From CAXXOK01 sp035353615 (GTDB lineage: Bacteria; Bacillota; Clostridia; Christensenellales; Aristaeellaceae), in the NCBI GenBank assembly GCA_035353615.1, contig DAOPZY010000012.1:1-64000 (forward strand): a stretch of 64,000 bases of DNA, written 5' to 3'. The translations under genes and the position numbers were made by a program. The notes under the pieces were generated by a model, which was not told where the DNA came from, did not search any database, and saw only the letters and a list, made by a program, of their open reading frames with translations. Each line of letters begins with the position of its first letter. The stretch's first letter is position 1. Positions 52,014 through 60,537 of this stretch are shown here, one piece after another.

Positions 52014-52272
52014 GATAGCCGCCACGGCGGTTATCCCATGCGATGACGGGGACGGACGTGCGTTACCCAGCCCAAGCGAACCCGGGACGGTGTGAGCCGG
52101 GAGGCGAGGCGCGCGGTCAGATCACCCCTGAGCAAAACACCTGAAGGCTTAGCCTCAGGGTGTTGCGGGCGCTCCCGTTACAGGGCAGGCAAGAGGACGG
52201 CGCGTTTTGCTCCGTCAAAATGGGTGGTACCGCGGAAAGTAATCTTCCGTCCCGTTCGGGGCGGTTTTTTTC
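52014..52272 (+). ncRNA. T-box leader with isoleucine specifier, upstream of ileS
   Basis: The T-box sequence GGGTGGTACCGCGG lies at about 52222-52235 and is followed by the terminator CCGTCCC-GTTC-GGGGCGG plus seven T (52247-52271). Upstream is a long stem I whose apical part carries AAGCGAACCCGG and GGTGTGAGCCGGG. The 3' side of the specifier loop reads GGTCAGATCACC, giving AUC (52121-52123), an isoleucine codon. A separate hairpin GGGATAGCCGCC/GCGGTTATCCC precedes stem I. Uncharged tRNA-Ile should stabilise the antiterminator and switch on ileS. Confidence 0.93.
52247..52271 (+). terminator. Regulated terminator of the ileS T-box
   Basis: CCGTCCC, GTTC loop, GGGGCGG, then T7. Mutually exclusive with the antiterminator formed by the T-box sequence. 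Confidence 0.9.
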
Positions 52273-52309
52273 TGCCCATGCGAAAATTGGACTGGTTGGA
52301 GGGAATGGC

Positions 52310-55300
52310 ATGTATCAGAAGGTTTCGACAGATTTGGATTTTGTAAGCCGGGAAAAAAGCGTGCTGGAATTTTGGAAGCGGGAAGGGATCATCGAAAAAT
52401 CCTTTCACTGCAACGACGGGCACGAGCGTTTCACCTTTTTTGACGGCCCGCCCACGGCCAACGGCCGCCCGCATATCGGCCATATCGAAACCCGCGCCAT
52501 CAAGGATTTGATTCCGCGCTTTCATGCCATGAAGGGGCAGGATGTGCTGCGCAAAGCCGGGTGGGATACCCACGGCCTGCCGGTGGAGCTGGAAGTGGAA
52601 AAGCAGCTGCATCTGGACGGCAAGCCCGCTATCGAAAAATACGGCATTGAGCCGTTCATCAAAAAGTGCAAGGAAAGCGTGTGGAAATACCAGCACGAAT
52701 GGGAGGATATGTCCGACCGGGTCGCGTTTTGGGCGGATATGAAGAACCCCTACGTAACCTACCATGACGATTATATCGAATCCGAATGGTGGAGCCTGAA
52801 GGAAATCTGGAAAAAGGGCCTGCTCTACAAGGGCTTTAAAGTGGTGCCCTACTGCCCGCGCTGCGGCACGGCGCTGTCCAGCCACGAGGTGGCGCAGGGC
52901 TACAAGGAGGTCAGCGACACCTCCGCATTTGTGCGCTTTAAGGTGAAAGGCCGCGAGCACGCGTATATTCTCGCGTGGACGACCACACCCTGGACGCTCC
53001 CCAGCAACGTGGCGCTATGCGTAAATGCCGCCGAAACATACGCTGAGTTTGCGGTGGACGGCGAAACCTACTACCTCGCTGAGGCGCTGGTGCATACGGT
53101 TTTCGGGGAAAAAGCGCACGAAGGCAAAGTGGTGAAAACCATGCCCGGAAGCGAGCTGTGCGGCATGGAATACGAGCAGCTATACCGGTTTGACGGCGTT
53201 ACCTACCCGCGCGAAAAGGGCTGGTATGTGGTCTGCGACAGCTATGTAACGCTGACCGACGGCACGGGCATTGTGCACATCGCCCCCGCGTTTGGCGAGG
53301 ACGACGCGCGCGTGGGCCGCGACAACAACCTGCCTTTTGTGCAGCTGGTAAACACGCAGGGCAAATTTATCCAAGGCACCCCGTGGGAAAACGAGCCCAC
53401 CAAGGAAGTGAACGAGAAGGTTCTGGCGGACCTGAAAGCGCGCGGTCTGCTGTTTGCGGCGCTTCCCTTCACGCACAATTACCCCTTCTGCTGGCGTTGC
53501 GATACGGCCCTGTTGTACTACGCGCGTTCCACATGGTTTATCCGGATGACAGCCCTGCACGACCAGCTGATGCGCAACAACCGCACCGTGAACTGGATGC
53601 CGGATAACATCAAGGAAGGCCGCTTTGGCAACTTTTTAGATAACGTGGTGGACTGGGGCCTGTCCCGCGAGCGTTACTGGGGCACGCCGCTGCCCATCTG
53701 GGTTTGCGAGGAGGGGCACATCCACGTGATCGGGTCGCGGCAGGAAATGCGCGAGCTTGCCACGGCCCCCGTCGCGGCTGATATTGAGCTGCACCGCCCC
53801 TACATCGACGCGGTGGAAATCGCCTGCCCGGAATGCGGCAAACCAATGCGCCGCGTGCCCGAGGTGATCGACTGCTGGTACGACAGCGGCAGCATGCCCT
53901 TCGCCCAATGGCACTATCCCTTTGAAAACAAGGATACCTTTGACAAACGTTTCCCGGCCGATTTTATCAGCGAGGCTATCGACCAAACCCGCGGCTGGTT
54001 CTATACGTTGATGGCGATCGGGACGGCCATCTTCGACCAATCCCCGTTTGAAAACTGCATCGTGATGGGTCACGTGCAGGATGAAAACGGTAAAAAAATG
54101 AGCAAGCATCTGGGCAATGTGGTGGACCCGTGGTCGGTGCTGGACAAGCAGGGCGCGGACGCCGTGCGCTGGTATTTCTACACCGCAGGCGCGCCGTGGC
54201 TGCCCTGCCGTTTCAGCGAAAAAGCCATCAACGAAGGCCCGCGCAAGTTTATGGGCACGCTGCAAAACACCTACGCGTTTTTTGTGCTGTATGCCAACAT
54301 CGACAATTTTAACCCCAAGGAGCACGATCTGGCCCATGTGAAGCTGACGCTGATGGATCGGTGGATCCTGAGCAAGCTCAACCAATTGATCCGGCAGGTG
54401 GACGACGATTTGACCCACTACCGCATTCCGGAGCCGGCTAACGCCATCGCCGCGTTTGTGGAGGAGCTGAGCAACTGGTACGTGCGCCGCGGCCGCGAGC
54501 GCTTCTGGGGTAAAGGCATGGACGACACCAAGGAAGCTGCCTTTACCACCCTCTACACCGTGCTGACCACCCTCGCCCGGCTGATCGCCCCGTTTATGCC
54601 CTTCATGAGCGAGGATCTGTACCAGAACCTCGTGCGCTCCGTTGACGCGGACGCGCCCGAAAGCGTGCATCTGTGCCTGTTCCCCACGGCGGACGAAAGC
54701 CTGATTGACGAAAGCCTGAACAACCAGATGGAATCGCTGCTGGGCGTGGTGAGCCTCGGACGCGCCTGCCGCAACGCGGCCAACCTGAAAGTGCGCCAAC
54801 CGCTGGCCGCCTTGTACATCAAGGGCACCCGGTTTGAGCAGGCGTTTGTGGACCTTGCGGCCGACGAGCTGAACGTGAAGCGCGTGATCTTCACCGACGA
54901 TGCGCGCGCCTTTACCACCTACAACTTAAAACCGCAAATGCGCACCCTTGGGCCGAAATACGGAAAGCTGCTGGGGTCCATTGGCGCGTGGCTCAAGCAG
55001 GCGGACGGCAACGACGTGGTGGACGCGTTTAACCGCGGCGAAACGGTCAACTTTACGCTTGGGGAAACCGAGGTTTCGCTCGCCAGCGACGATGTGCTGA
55101 CTGAAGCGGTGCACAAACCCGGCTTCGCCGCCCAAATGGAGGGCGATTTGACCGTGGTGCTGGATTGCAACCTGACCCCGGATCTGGTGGCCGAGGGCTA
55201 CCAGCGCGAGGTGATCAGCAAGCTGCAAACCATGCGCAAGGACGCGGATTTTGCCGTGACCGACCGCATTACAGTGACCTACGCGGCGGACGCGGAGCTT

Positions 55301-55453
55301 TCCCGCGTGATCGAGGCCGGAAAACCGTTTATGATGCAAAGCGTGCTCGCCCTTTCCATGGAGCCGGCCGACGCGGCGGAAGGCGCTTATACGCAAACCT
55401 GGGAAATCAACGATAAAACGGCGGTGCTGAGCATTCAGCGGGCGGCGAACTGA
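52310..55453 (+). CDS. ileS: Isoleucyl-tRNA synthetase, IleS2-like
   Basis: A 1047-residue class I synthetase. The HIGH motif is in FFDGPPTANGRPHIGHIETR (His55 to His58) and KMSKS appears as KKMSKHLGN. GWDTHGLPVELEVEKQL and WKYQHEWEDMSDRVAFWADM match the longer IleS2 (eukaryote/archaea-like) subgroup, not the roughly 920-residue IleS1 of B. subtilis. Editing domain TTTPWTLPSNVALCV is present. IleS2 enzymes are often less sensitive to mupirocin (family knowledge). TTGGAGGG precedes the ATG at 52310. Open frame upstream to 52160 lies inside the T-box and is not coding. Confidence 0.95.
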   Translation: MYQKVSTDLDFVSREKSVLEFWKREGIIEKSFHCNDGHERFTFFDGPPTANGRPHIGHIETRAIKDLIPRFHAMKGQDVLRKAGWDTHGLPVELEVEKQLHLDGKPAIEKYGIEPFIKKCKESVWKYQHEWEDMSDRVAFWADMKNPYVTYHDDYIESEWWSLKEIWKKGLLYKGFKVVPYCPRCGTALSSHEVAQGYKEVSDTSAFVRFKVKGREHAYILAWTTTPWTLPSNVALCVNAAETYAEFAVDGETYYLAEALVHTVFGEKAHEGKVVKTMPGSELCGMEYEQLYRFDGVTYPREKGWYVVCDSYVTLTDGTGIVHIAPAFGEDDARVGRDNNLPFVQLVNTQGKFIQGTPWENEPTKEVNEKVLADLKARGLLFAALPFTHNYPFCWRCDTALLYYARSTWFIRMTALHDQLMRNNRTVNWMPDNIKEGRFGNFLDNVVDWGLSRERYWGTPLPIWVCEEGHIHVIGSRQEMRELATAPVAADIELHRPYIDAVEIACPECGKPMRRVPEVIDCWYDSGSMPFAQWHYPFENKDTFDKRFPADFISEAIDQTRGWFYTLMAIGTAIFDQSPFENCIVMGHVQDENGKKMSKHLGNVVDPWSVLDKQGADAVRWYFYTAGAPWLPCRFSEKAINEGPRKFMGTLQNTYAFFVLYANIDNFNPKEHDLAHVKLTLMDRWILSKLNQLIRQVDDDLTHYRIPEPANAIAAFVEELSNWYVRRGRERFWGKGMDDTKEAAFTTLYTVLTTLARLIAPFMPFMSEDLYQNLVRSVDADAPESVHLCLFPTADESLIDESLNNQMESLLGVVSLGRACRNAANLKVRQPLAALYIKGTRFEQAFVDLAADELNVKRVIFTDDARAFTTYNLKPQMRTLGPKYGKLLGSIGAWLKQADGNDVVDAFNRGETVNFTLGETEVSLASDDVLTEAVHKPGFAAQMEGDLTVVLDCNLTPDLVAEGYQREVISKLQTMRKDADFAVTDRITVTYAADAELSRVIEAGKPFMMQSVLALSMEPADAAEGAYTQTWEINDKTAVLSIQRAAN

Positions 55454-55494
55454 CCGCCCAAACCCGATACGCTGACGCACCGGGATAACGCGAT

Positions 55495-55616
55495 GGGCCG
55501 TCGGGCGGCGAGTTGCCCGCTCACGCCCCATCGAGCGGGCGCGCTAGGCCGTCGAGCGGCGAGTTGCCCGCTCACGTCCCATCGGACAAACGCGCAGGGC
55601 CGTGGGGCGCAACCTG
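55495..55616 (+). repeat. 51-bp tandem repeat, about 2.4 units
   Basis: GGCCGTCG(G/A)GCGGCGAG followed by TTGCCCGCTCACG(C/T)CCCATC occurs at 55496 and 55547, with a truncated third start at 55598, exactly 51 bp apart. It lies between ileS and the methyltransferase gene. The open frame across it has 17-residue repeats (GRRAASCPLT) but no ribosome site. Confidence 0.75.
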
Positions 55617-55744
55617 TTTACAAACGGTGGCGGTTCCGGTGCGCCCATACCCCGCAACCGTCCGTCGGTCCGTCCGTCGGCAACCCCCTTGGACGGTCGG
55701 TTTCCAAACGACCGTCCCCTATGCAGGATGGCAAAGGAGAATCT

Positions 55745-56611
55745 ATGTTTCTTTGTGACCAGTGGAAAGATTATGAAGTGCTGGATACCGGCGACGGTGA
55801 AAAGCTGGAACGCTGGAAGGACGTGATCCTTCGCAGGCCCGATCCACAGGTGATCTGGCCCAAAGCGGACCCGACACTGTGGAAACAGGCGGACGCCTGG
55901 TATACCCGCAGCGAAACCGGCGGCGGCAACTGGACTTTTTACCGCAAACTGCCCGAGCGTTGGGTGATGACGCTTGGCGATCTGCAATTTTATGTGCGCC
56001 CGACCGGCTTTAAGCATACCGGTCTGTTCCCGGAGCAGGCGGCGAACTGGGCCTTCATGCGGGAGCGTGTTGCCCAGGCAACGGCGCGCGGCAAACAGGT
56101 GCGGGTGCTCAACCTTTTCGCCTACACCGGCGCGGCCACGCTGGCCTGCGCGGCCGCGGGCGCGCATGTGACGCATGTGGACGCTGCCAAGGGCATGGTG
56201 CAGTGGGCCAAGGAAAACCGCGACCTTTCCGGCATCCCTGAGGATCGCACCCGGATGATCGTGGAGGATGTGAAAGCCTTTGTGCAGCGCGAGCTGCGCC
56301 GGGGCAACCGCTACGAGGGCATCCTGATGGACCCGCCCAGCTACGGCCGCGGCCCCAACGGCGAAGTGTGGAAGCTTGAAAACGAGCTGTACGGTTTGGT
56401 GGAGCTATGCGTGCAGGCGGTTTCGGATCAGCCGGTGTTTTTTTTGGTGAACGGCTACACCACCGGCTTTGCGGGAGGCGTGCTGGCCAACATTGTCAGC
56501 CGCTGTTTTGCCGGTCGCGGCCATACCGTCGCGGAGGAACTGGCTTTGCCGGTTACTACCGGCGGCGTGCTGCCCTGCGGCGCAACCGCGCGCTGGACGC
56601 CCGATGTGTAA
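55745..56611 (+). CDS. Class I SAM-dependent rRNA methyltransferase (RlmI/RlmK-like)
   Basis: A 288-residue methyltransferase. Motif I is VRVLNLFAYTGAATLACAAA, motif II has THVDAAKGMVQWAKEN, and motif IV is LMDPPSYGRGPNGEVWKLE, with DPPSYGRG typical of COG1092-type m5C rRNA methyltransferases. The N-terminal 90 residues (DYEVLDTGDGEKLERWKDVI) replace the PUA domain of RlmI. The rRNA target is not identifiable. AAAGGAG precedes the ATG at 55745; the longer frame crosses the tandem repeat and was rejected. Its stop overlaps the next start (ATGTGTAA), so the pair is coupled. Confidence 0.88.
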   Translation: MFLCDQWKDYEVLDTGDGEKLERWKDVILRRPDPQVIWPKADPTLWKQADAWYTRSETGGGNWTFYRKLPERWVMTLGDLQFYVRPTGFKHTGLFPEQAANWAFMRERVAQATARGKQVRVLNLFAYTGAATLACAAAGAHVTHVDAAKGMVQWAKENRDLSGIPEDRTRMIVEDVKAFVQRELRRGNRYEGILMDPPSYGRGPNGEVWKLENELYGLVELCVQAVSDQPVFFLVNGYTTGFAGGVLANIVSRCFAGRGHTVAEELALPVTTGGVLPCGATARWTPDV

Positions 56612-57347
56612 CGTGATTTATGAGGACAATCACCTGCTGGTGGTGGAAAAGCCCCCCAACCTGCTCACACAGGGCGACGCCACCGGGGATGAATGCCTGC
56701 TGGATAAAATGAAAAGGTACCTGAAAGCCAAGTATGCAAAACCGGGGGAGGTTTACCTTGGCTGCGTGCACCGGCTGGACCGTCCGGTAGGCGGGCTGGT
56801 CGCGCTGGCTCGCACCAGCAAGGCGGCCTCGCGGCTGAGCGAGCAGCTTCGCGCGCATGCCATGCAACGTGAATATCTCGCGGTGGTCGATTGTACCGTT
56901 TTCCCACGTGGCGGCGCGCCTTTAGGAGAAGCCGGCATGCTCCGGGACGCGTTGCTCAAGGAGGACGCAACCGGCAACGTGCGCTGTGTGCCCCAAGGCA
57001 CACTTGGTTCGCAAGAGGCGGCGCTTCACTATCAGCGCCTTGCGGCAGACCCCAGAGGCGGCACAGCGTTGATGCACATCCGCCTTGAAACCGGCCGAAA
57101 ACATCAGATACGCGTGCAGTTATCGCACGCGGGCTATCCGATTGTGCAGGATTTACGGTACGGCCACGGCGAACCCGGCGAGCCGATTGCCCTGTGGGGC
57201 GCGGTGCTTCGGCTGACGCATCCCACAAAGCAAACGCCCATGACGTTTATCAGCAGCCCCAAAGGGAAGGCTTTCGACCCCTACGCAGAGGTGATCGGGG
57301 CATTTCTTGCCGCGCAAAACGCAGCGCCGGCTCCGGTTGAGTCGTAA
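56604..57347 (+). CDS. RluA-family pseudouridine synthase, no S4 domain
   Basis: A 247-residue synthase: MCNVIYEDNHLLVVEKPPNL, the catalytic aspartate in GCVHRLDRPVGGLVALARTS, AMQREYLAVVDC, and ETGRKHQIRVQLSHAGYPIV. There is no N-terminal S4 domain, unlike the rluD-type protein at 38 kb, so it belongs with RluA/TruC-like enzymes. Target RNA unknown. The start at 56604 overlaps the previous stop by 8 bp. Confidence 0.88.
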   Translation: MCNVIYEDNHLLVVEKPPNLLTQGDATGDECLLDKMKRYLKAKYAKPGEVYLGCVHRLDRPVGGLVALARTSKAASRLSEQLRAHAMQREYLAVVDCTVFPRGGAPLGEAGMLRDALLKEDATGNVRCVPQGTLGSQEAALHYQRLAADPRGGTALMHIRLETGRKHQIRVQLSHAGYPIVQDLRYGHGEPGEPIALWGAVLRLTHPTKQTPMTFISSPKGKAFDPYAEVIGAFLAAQNAAPAPVES

Positions 57348-57461
57348 GAACCGCATATGTTTGAGCAGGGGTTGTAAAACTTGACTGAATTGGTTTCCTC
57401 TTTGCTTTGGAAGCTCAACAAAGAGCTTGATCCCACGCGGAGCGGTTCTTCCGTCTCAGAT

Positions 57462-57645
57462 TGCCGAAAAGCCGCCGACGCAGCGGAACGGGTTCAAGGG
57501 CAAAGCGCGTGTGGAGAACAAGGGCAAAGCCTCTTGACCATCGGAAGCCTTATGGGGTAACTGATGAGACGCAAGCGTCACGAGTGCCCAAGGAGCAATG
57601 CGGCGCGGCGCATGAACGCAATGCGGTTGATCAGCGACTTGCGAC
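57462..57645 (+). repeat. Dispersed intergenic repeat, family B copy 3 joined to a family A end
   Basis: GCCGACGCAGCGGAACGGG with TTCAAGGGCAAAGC (reversed A end), then the B block GGAAGCCTTATGGGG, CGCAAGCGTCACGAGTGCCC, GCGCATGAACGCAATGCGGT. A plus-strand A start (TTCGGGCTGTTTGCTCGCTT) follows at 57653. A mosaic. Confidence 0.65.
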
Positions 57646-57766
57646 CTTCGGGCTGTTTGCTCGCTTTGGTTTTGGGCGGCGGCACAGGTGTTGGGAGTTC
57701 TGCGTTAAACCCGGCAGGGGAGCGTCGGCAAAGGCTGTCGAAAAACCCGGACAGGTTGCTATCGCA

Positions 57767-57914
57767 ACTCGCCTCATAGCCCTGCGGGCTGTTCGCTCGC
57801 TTACTGGATATACGCTGCGGCGTGGCGCTTGGGGTTCCGCCCCATGCCCGGGCGGGGTTCACCCCTGCGCCCTGACAAGGGCTACGCCCTTGACCCGGCT
57901 CCGCTGCGGCGGGG
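57767..57914 (+). repeat. Dispersed intergenic repeat, family A copy 7 (well preserved)
   Basis: CTCGCCTCATAGCCCTGCGG, GCTGTTCGCTCGCTTAC, ACGCTGCGGCGTGG, CTTGGGGTTCCGCCCC, CACCCCTGCGCCCTGACAAG, CCCTTGACCCGGCTCCGCTG. Close to the copy at 26044-26200. Ends about 80 bp before tgt. Confidence 0.85.
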
Positions 57915-57996
57915 ATATTTTGTTTTCTCAAACCCGGCACGCGCCGGTTTCTCCAACGCCCCGCAAGGGAGCAGCGGCAACTGTGAAAGGAGCCTC

Positions 57997-59133
57997 ATGC
58001 CAAACTTTACCTACGAAGTTACAAAAACCTGCAAACAAACCGGCGCGCGCCTCGGCGTGCTGCATACGCCGCACGGCGATATCCATACGCCGGTTTATAT
58101 GCCCGTGGGCACAGCTGCCACCGTGAAGGCCATGACCCCGCGGGAACTGATGGAAATCAACGCGGAAATTATCCTCAGCAATACCTATCACCTGCACCTG
58201 CGCCCCGGCGAGGCGCTGATCCGGGAGGCGGGCGGCCTCCACTCTTTTATGGCGTGGCCCAGACCCATCCTCACGGACAGCGGCGGGTTTCAGGTGTTTT
58301 CACTCAGCGGCATCCGCAAAATCCGCGAGGAAGGCGTAACTTTTCAAAGCCATTTGGATGGCAGCCGTCGGTTCATCTCCCCGGAAGTGAGCATGGACAT
58401 CCAGCATGCGCTGGGCAGCGACATTATGATGGCTTTCGATGTGTGCACCGCATACCCCTGCGACCACGAAACCGCGCTGGCCGCCATGGAGCGCACCCAC
58501 CGCTGGGCGGCGCGCTGCAAAGCTCACCATGAGCAGGGCGGCGAGCACGACCATCAGGCGCTTTTCGGCATCGTGCAGGGCGCGTTTTTTGAGGATTTGC
58601 GCATCGAAAGCGCCAAGGTGCTAACCGATATGGATTTTATCGGCTACGGCATCGGCGGCCTGAGCGTTGGCGAGCCAAAGCCCATCATGTACGGCATGCT
58701 GGAAGCGCTGATGCCCTATATGAGCACAGCCAAACCGCGCTATCTGATGGGCGTAGGCTCCCCGGACTGTCTGGTGGAGGGCGTGCTGCGCGGGGTGGAT
58801 ATGTTCGACTGTGTGCTGGCGACGCGGATTGCCCGCAACGGCACCGTATTTACACGCAACGGTCGGCTGGTGATTAAAAACGCGACCTACGCGCACGATT
58901 TCAGGCCCTTGGATGAGGAATGCGACTGTTACGCCTGCCAGAACTTTTCCCGCGCCTACATTCGGCACCTTTTTAAGGCCGGGGAGATCACAGGGGCGCG
59001 GCTGGCCAGCATTCACAACCTGCGTTTCCTGATCCGCCTGATGGAAGACATCCGGCAGGCGATTGCCGAGGACCGTTTTGGCGATTTTCGCCGGGCTTTC
59101 TTTGACCAGTATGATATGACCCGGAATTTTTAG
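57997..59133 (+). CDS. tgt: tRNA-guanine transglycosylase
   Basis: A 378-residue queuine/preQ1 tRNA-ribosyltransferase. MPNFTYEVTKTCKQTGARLG, the first catalytic Asp in RPILTDSGGFQVFSL, MMAFDVCTAYPCDHE, LFGIVQGAFFEDLRIESAKV, GIGGLSVGEPKPIM, and the second Asp in LRGVDMFDCVLATRIARNGT are all present. The zinc site is CDCYACQNFSRAYIRHLFKA. It inserts preQ1 at position 34 of GUN tRNAs. AAAGGAG precedes the ATG at 57997; the frame extends back through repeat copy 7 but that part is not coding. queA is not in the window. Confidence 0.95.
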   Translation: MPNFTYEVTKTCKQTGARLGVLHTPHGDIHTPVYMPVGTAATVKAMTPRELMEINAEIILSNTYHLHLRPGEALIREAGGLHSFMAWPRPILTDSGGFQVFSLSGIRKIREEGVTFQSHLDGSRRFISPEVSMDIQHALGSDIMMAFDVCTAYPCDHETALAAMERTHRWAARCKAHHEQGGEHDHQALFGIVQGAFFEDLRIESAKVLTDMDFIGYGIGGLSVGEPKPIMYGMLEALMPYMSTAKPRYLMGVGSPDCLVEGVLRGVDMFDCVLATRIARNGTVFTRNGRLVIKNATYAHDFRPLDEECDCYACQNFSRAYIRHLFKAGEITGARLASIHNLRFLIRLMEDIRQAIAEDRFGDFRRAFFDQYDMTRNF

Positions 59134-59146
59134 GGGGGCAGGCAGA

Positions 59147-59509
59147 ATGGATGTGGCGGCCGGTATTGTGCGCGACCCGCTCGGCCGGGTGCTGCTTTGC
59201 CGGCGCACCGGCAAGCTGGAAGGGCTGTGGGAGTTCCCGGGCGGCAAGCGGGAAGCCGGAGAGAGCTTTGAAGCTTGCCTTGTGCGCGAGCTGACGGAGG
59301 AATTGGCGCTCACGGTAACGCCGACAGGCATTTTCTGTGAGCTGGAATACGATGGCATCCATTTTGCCTTTGTGACTGCCACCGTGCCGCTAGAGCCGCC
59401 GCTTCAGCTGCGGGTACACTCCGCCGCGCAGTGGGTGAGCCCGGAGCAAGCGGGTCAATTCCCCTTATGCCCGGCGGACGCAAAGTTCATGCAACATTAC
59501 AGAATCTGA
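59147..59509 (+). CDS. Nudix hydrolase (MutT-like)
   Basis: A 120-residue Nudix protein. The Nudix box reads GGKREAGESFEACLVRELTE with the final EL, matching G-x5-E-x7-REUxEExGU. DVAAGIVRDPLGRVLLCRRT and LWEFPGGK favour MutT or CTP-type (8-oxo-dGTP) pyrophosphatase. It lies 13 bp after tgt with GGGGGCAGG as ribosome site. Together with ogg it would limit oxidised guanine, though substrate is not proven. Confidence 0.88.
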   Translation: MDVAAGIVRDPLGRVLLCRRTGKLEGLWEFPGGKREAGESFEACLVRELTEELALTVTPTGIFCELEYDGIHFAFVTATVPLEPPLQLRVHSAAQWVSPEQAGQFPLCPADAKFMQHYRI

Positions 59510-59539
59510 TAAGACGTATTTAGTAAAAAGCAAGTAAAA

Positions 59540-59562
59540 TCAATATATGACAAGTATACGTA
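59540..59562. promoter_or_regulatory. Candidate operator upstream of nagB
   Basis: GACAAGTATACGTATTG contains a GTATAC palindrome immediately before the -35 box. GntR-family repressors, including NagR types, bind such sites. Similar GTATAC text lies at the GntR gene promoter at 40.9 kb. Confidence 0.35.
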
Positions 59563-59591
59563 TTGACTATGCTATCCCAGCCTGCTATACT
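59563..59591 (+). promoter_or_regulatory. Promoter of nagB
   Basis: TTGACT (59563-59568), 17 bp, TATACT (59586-59591). Confidence 0.8.
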
Positions 59592-59641
59592 CAGCACTGA
59601 AACCGGGAAGTCAAAACGCGCTTCCCGACGGAGGCGATTGT

Positions 59642-60367
59642 ATGCAGGTTCATCTTTACGATTCTGCGGAACAGGTGGGGCAGGCTGCCGCCATCCTGAT
59701 TGCCGCGCAGCTGATTCAAAAACCGGCCGCCGTTCTTGGGCTGGCCACCGGTTCTTCCCCCATCCCCACCTATCAGGAGCTGATCCGGATGCACCGGGAA
59801 GGGGTGCTCGATTTTTCCAGCGCGACCACCTTCAACCTGGACGAGTATTGCAAGCTGCCGGTGGAACATCCGTGCAGCTACCACCGCTTTATGCGGGAAC
59901 AGCTTTTTGACCATGTGAATTTGGCGCCGGAAAGCACCCATGTGCCCAATGGCAACGCGGAGGATCTGGCGGCCGAATGCTCCAGGTATGATCGGGCCAT
60001 CAGCCGCGCCGGCGGGATCGATCTGCAATTGCTGGGCATCGGGCGCAATGGGCACATCGGGTTCAACGAGCCTTCCGATCAGTTTGTGTACGGCTGTCAC
60101 GTGGTGCGCCTCACCAAAAGCACGATTGAAGCCAACCGCCGCTTTTTTGACACCGAGGCGGATGTACCGCGCGAGGCGATCAGCCTTGGCGTTGGCAGCA
60201 TCATGAATGCCAAACGCGTGCTGCTGATCGCAACCGGAGATGACAAGGCCGAGGCAGTCCGCAAGGCGATCCGCGAGGATATTGACCCAGCGACGCAAGC
60301 CAGCATCCTTCGCACACACCCAAACGTCGTCTTTTTACTGGACCGGGCGGCGGCGGCAAGGCTGTGA
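59642..60367 (+). CDS. nagB: Glucosamine-6-phosphate deaminase
   Basis: A 241-residue deaminase. AVLGLATGSSPIPTYQELIR is the phosphate loop, TFNLDEYCKLPVEHPCSYHR the catalytic-base region, LLGIGRNGHIGFNEPSDQF the active-site His loop, and GVGSIMNAKRVLLIATGDDK the lid region. It converts GlcN-6-P to fructose-6-P and ammonia. Short NagB without the long allosteric C-terminal tail, as in Bacillota. GGAGGCG precedes the ATG. No nagA or pts gene is adjacent. Confidence 0.93.
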   Translation: MQVHLYDSAEQVGQAAAILIAAQLIQKPAAVLGLATGSSPIPTYQELIRMHREGVLDFSSATTFNLDEYCKLPVEHPCSYHRFMREQLFDHVNLAPESTHVPNGNAEDLAAECSRYDRAISRAGGIDLQLLGIGRNGHIGFNEPSDQFVYGCHVVRLTKSTIEANRRFFDTEADVPREAISLGVGSIMNAKRVLLIATGDDKAEAVRKAIREDIDPATQASILRTHPNVVFLLDRAAAARL

Positions 60368-60496
60368 ATTTTCACGGGCGGGAGAGGCTTTGTTAGCTCC
60401 CGCCGCCTTCGGGATTTCAAATTGTTACAGTTACGCACACTGGTTTGTGGTAAGCTTAGCCGTACCGAAATTCGGGATTGCCGCGTTTCGGACTGT

Positions 60497-60520
60497 ACCC
60501 GCCTCCGTTGCGAGGCGGGT
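60497..60520 (+). terminator. Hairpin between nagB and the GNAT gene
   Basis: ACCCGCCTC, 6-nt loop, GAGGCGGGT: a perfect 9-bp stem 130 bp after nagB. Only TCCTGTTT follows, so termination is uncertain. Confidence 0.45.
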
Positions 60521-60537
60521 TCCTGTTTGGAGGCCAT

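Noticed and set aside
52160..52309. Extension of ileS upstream to 52160
   Set aside because: The added part lies inside the T-box antiterminator and terminator; the ribosome site at 52298-52303 points to the ATG at 52310.
57461..58126. 221-codon frame upstream of and overlapping tgt
   Set aside because: It runs through two repeats and overlaps the start of tgt in another frame; no ribosome site.
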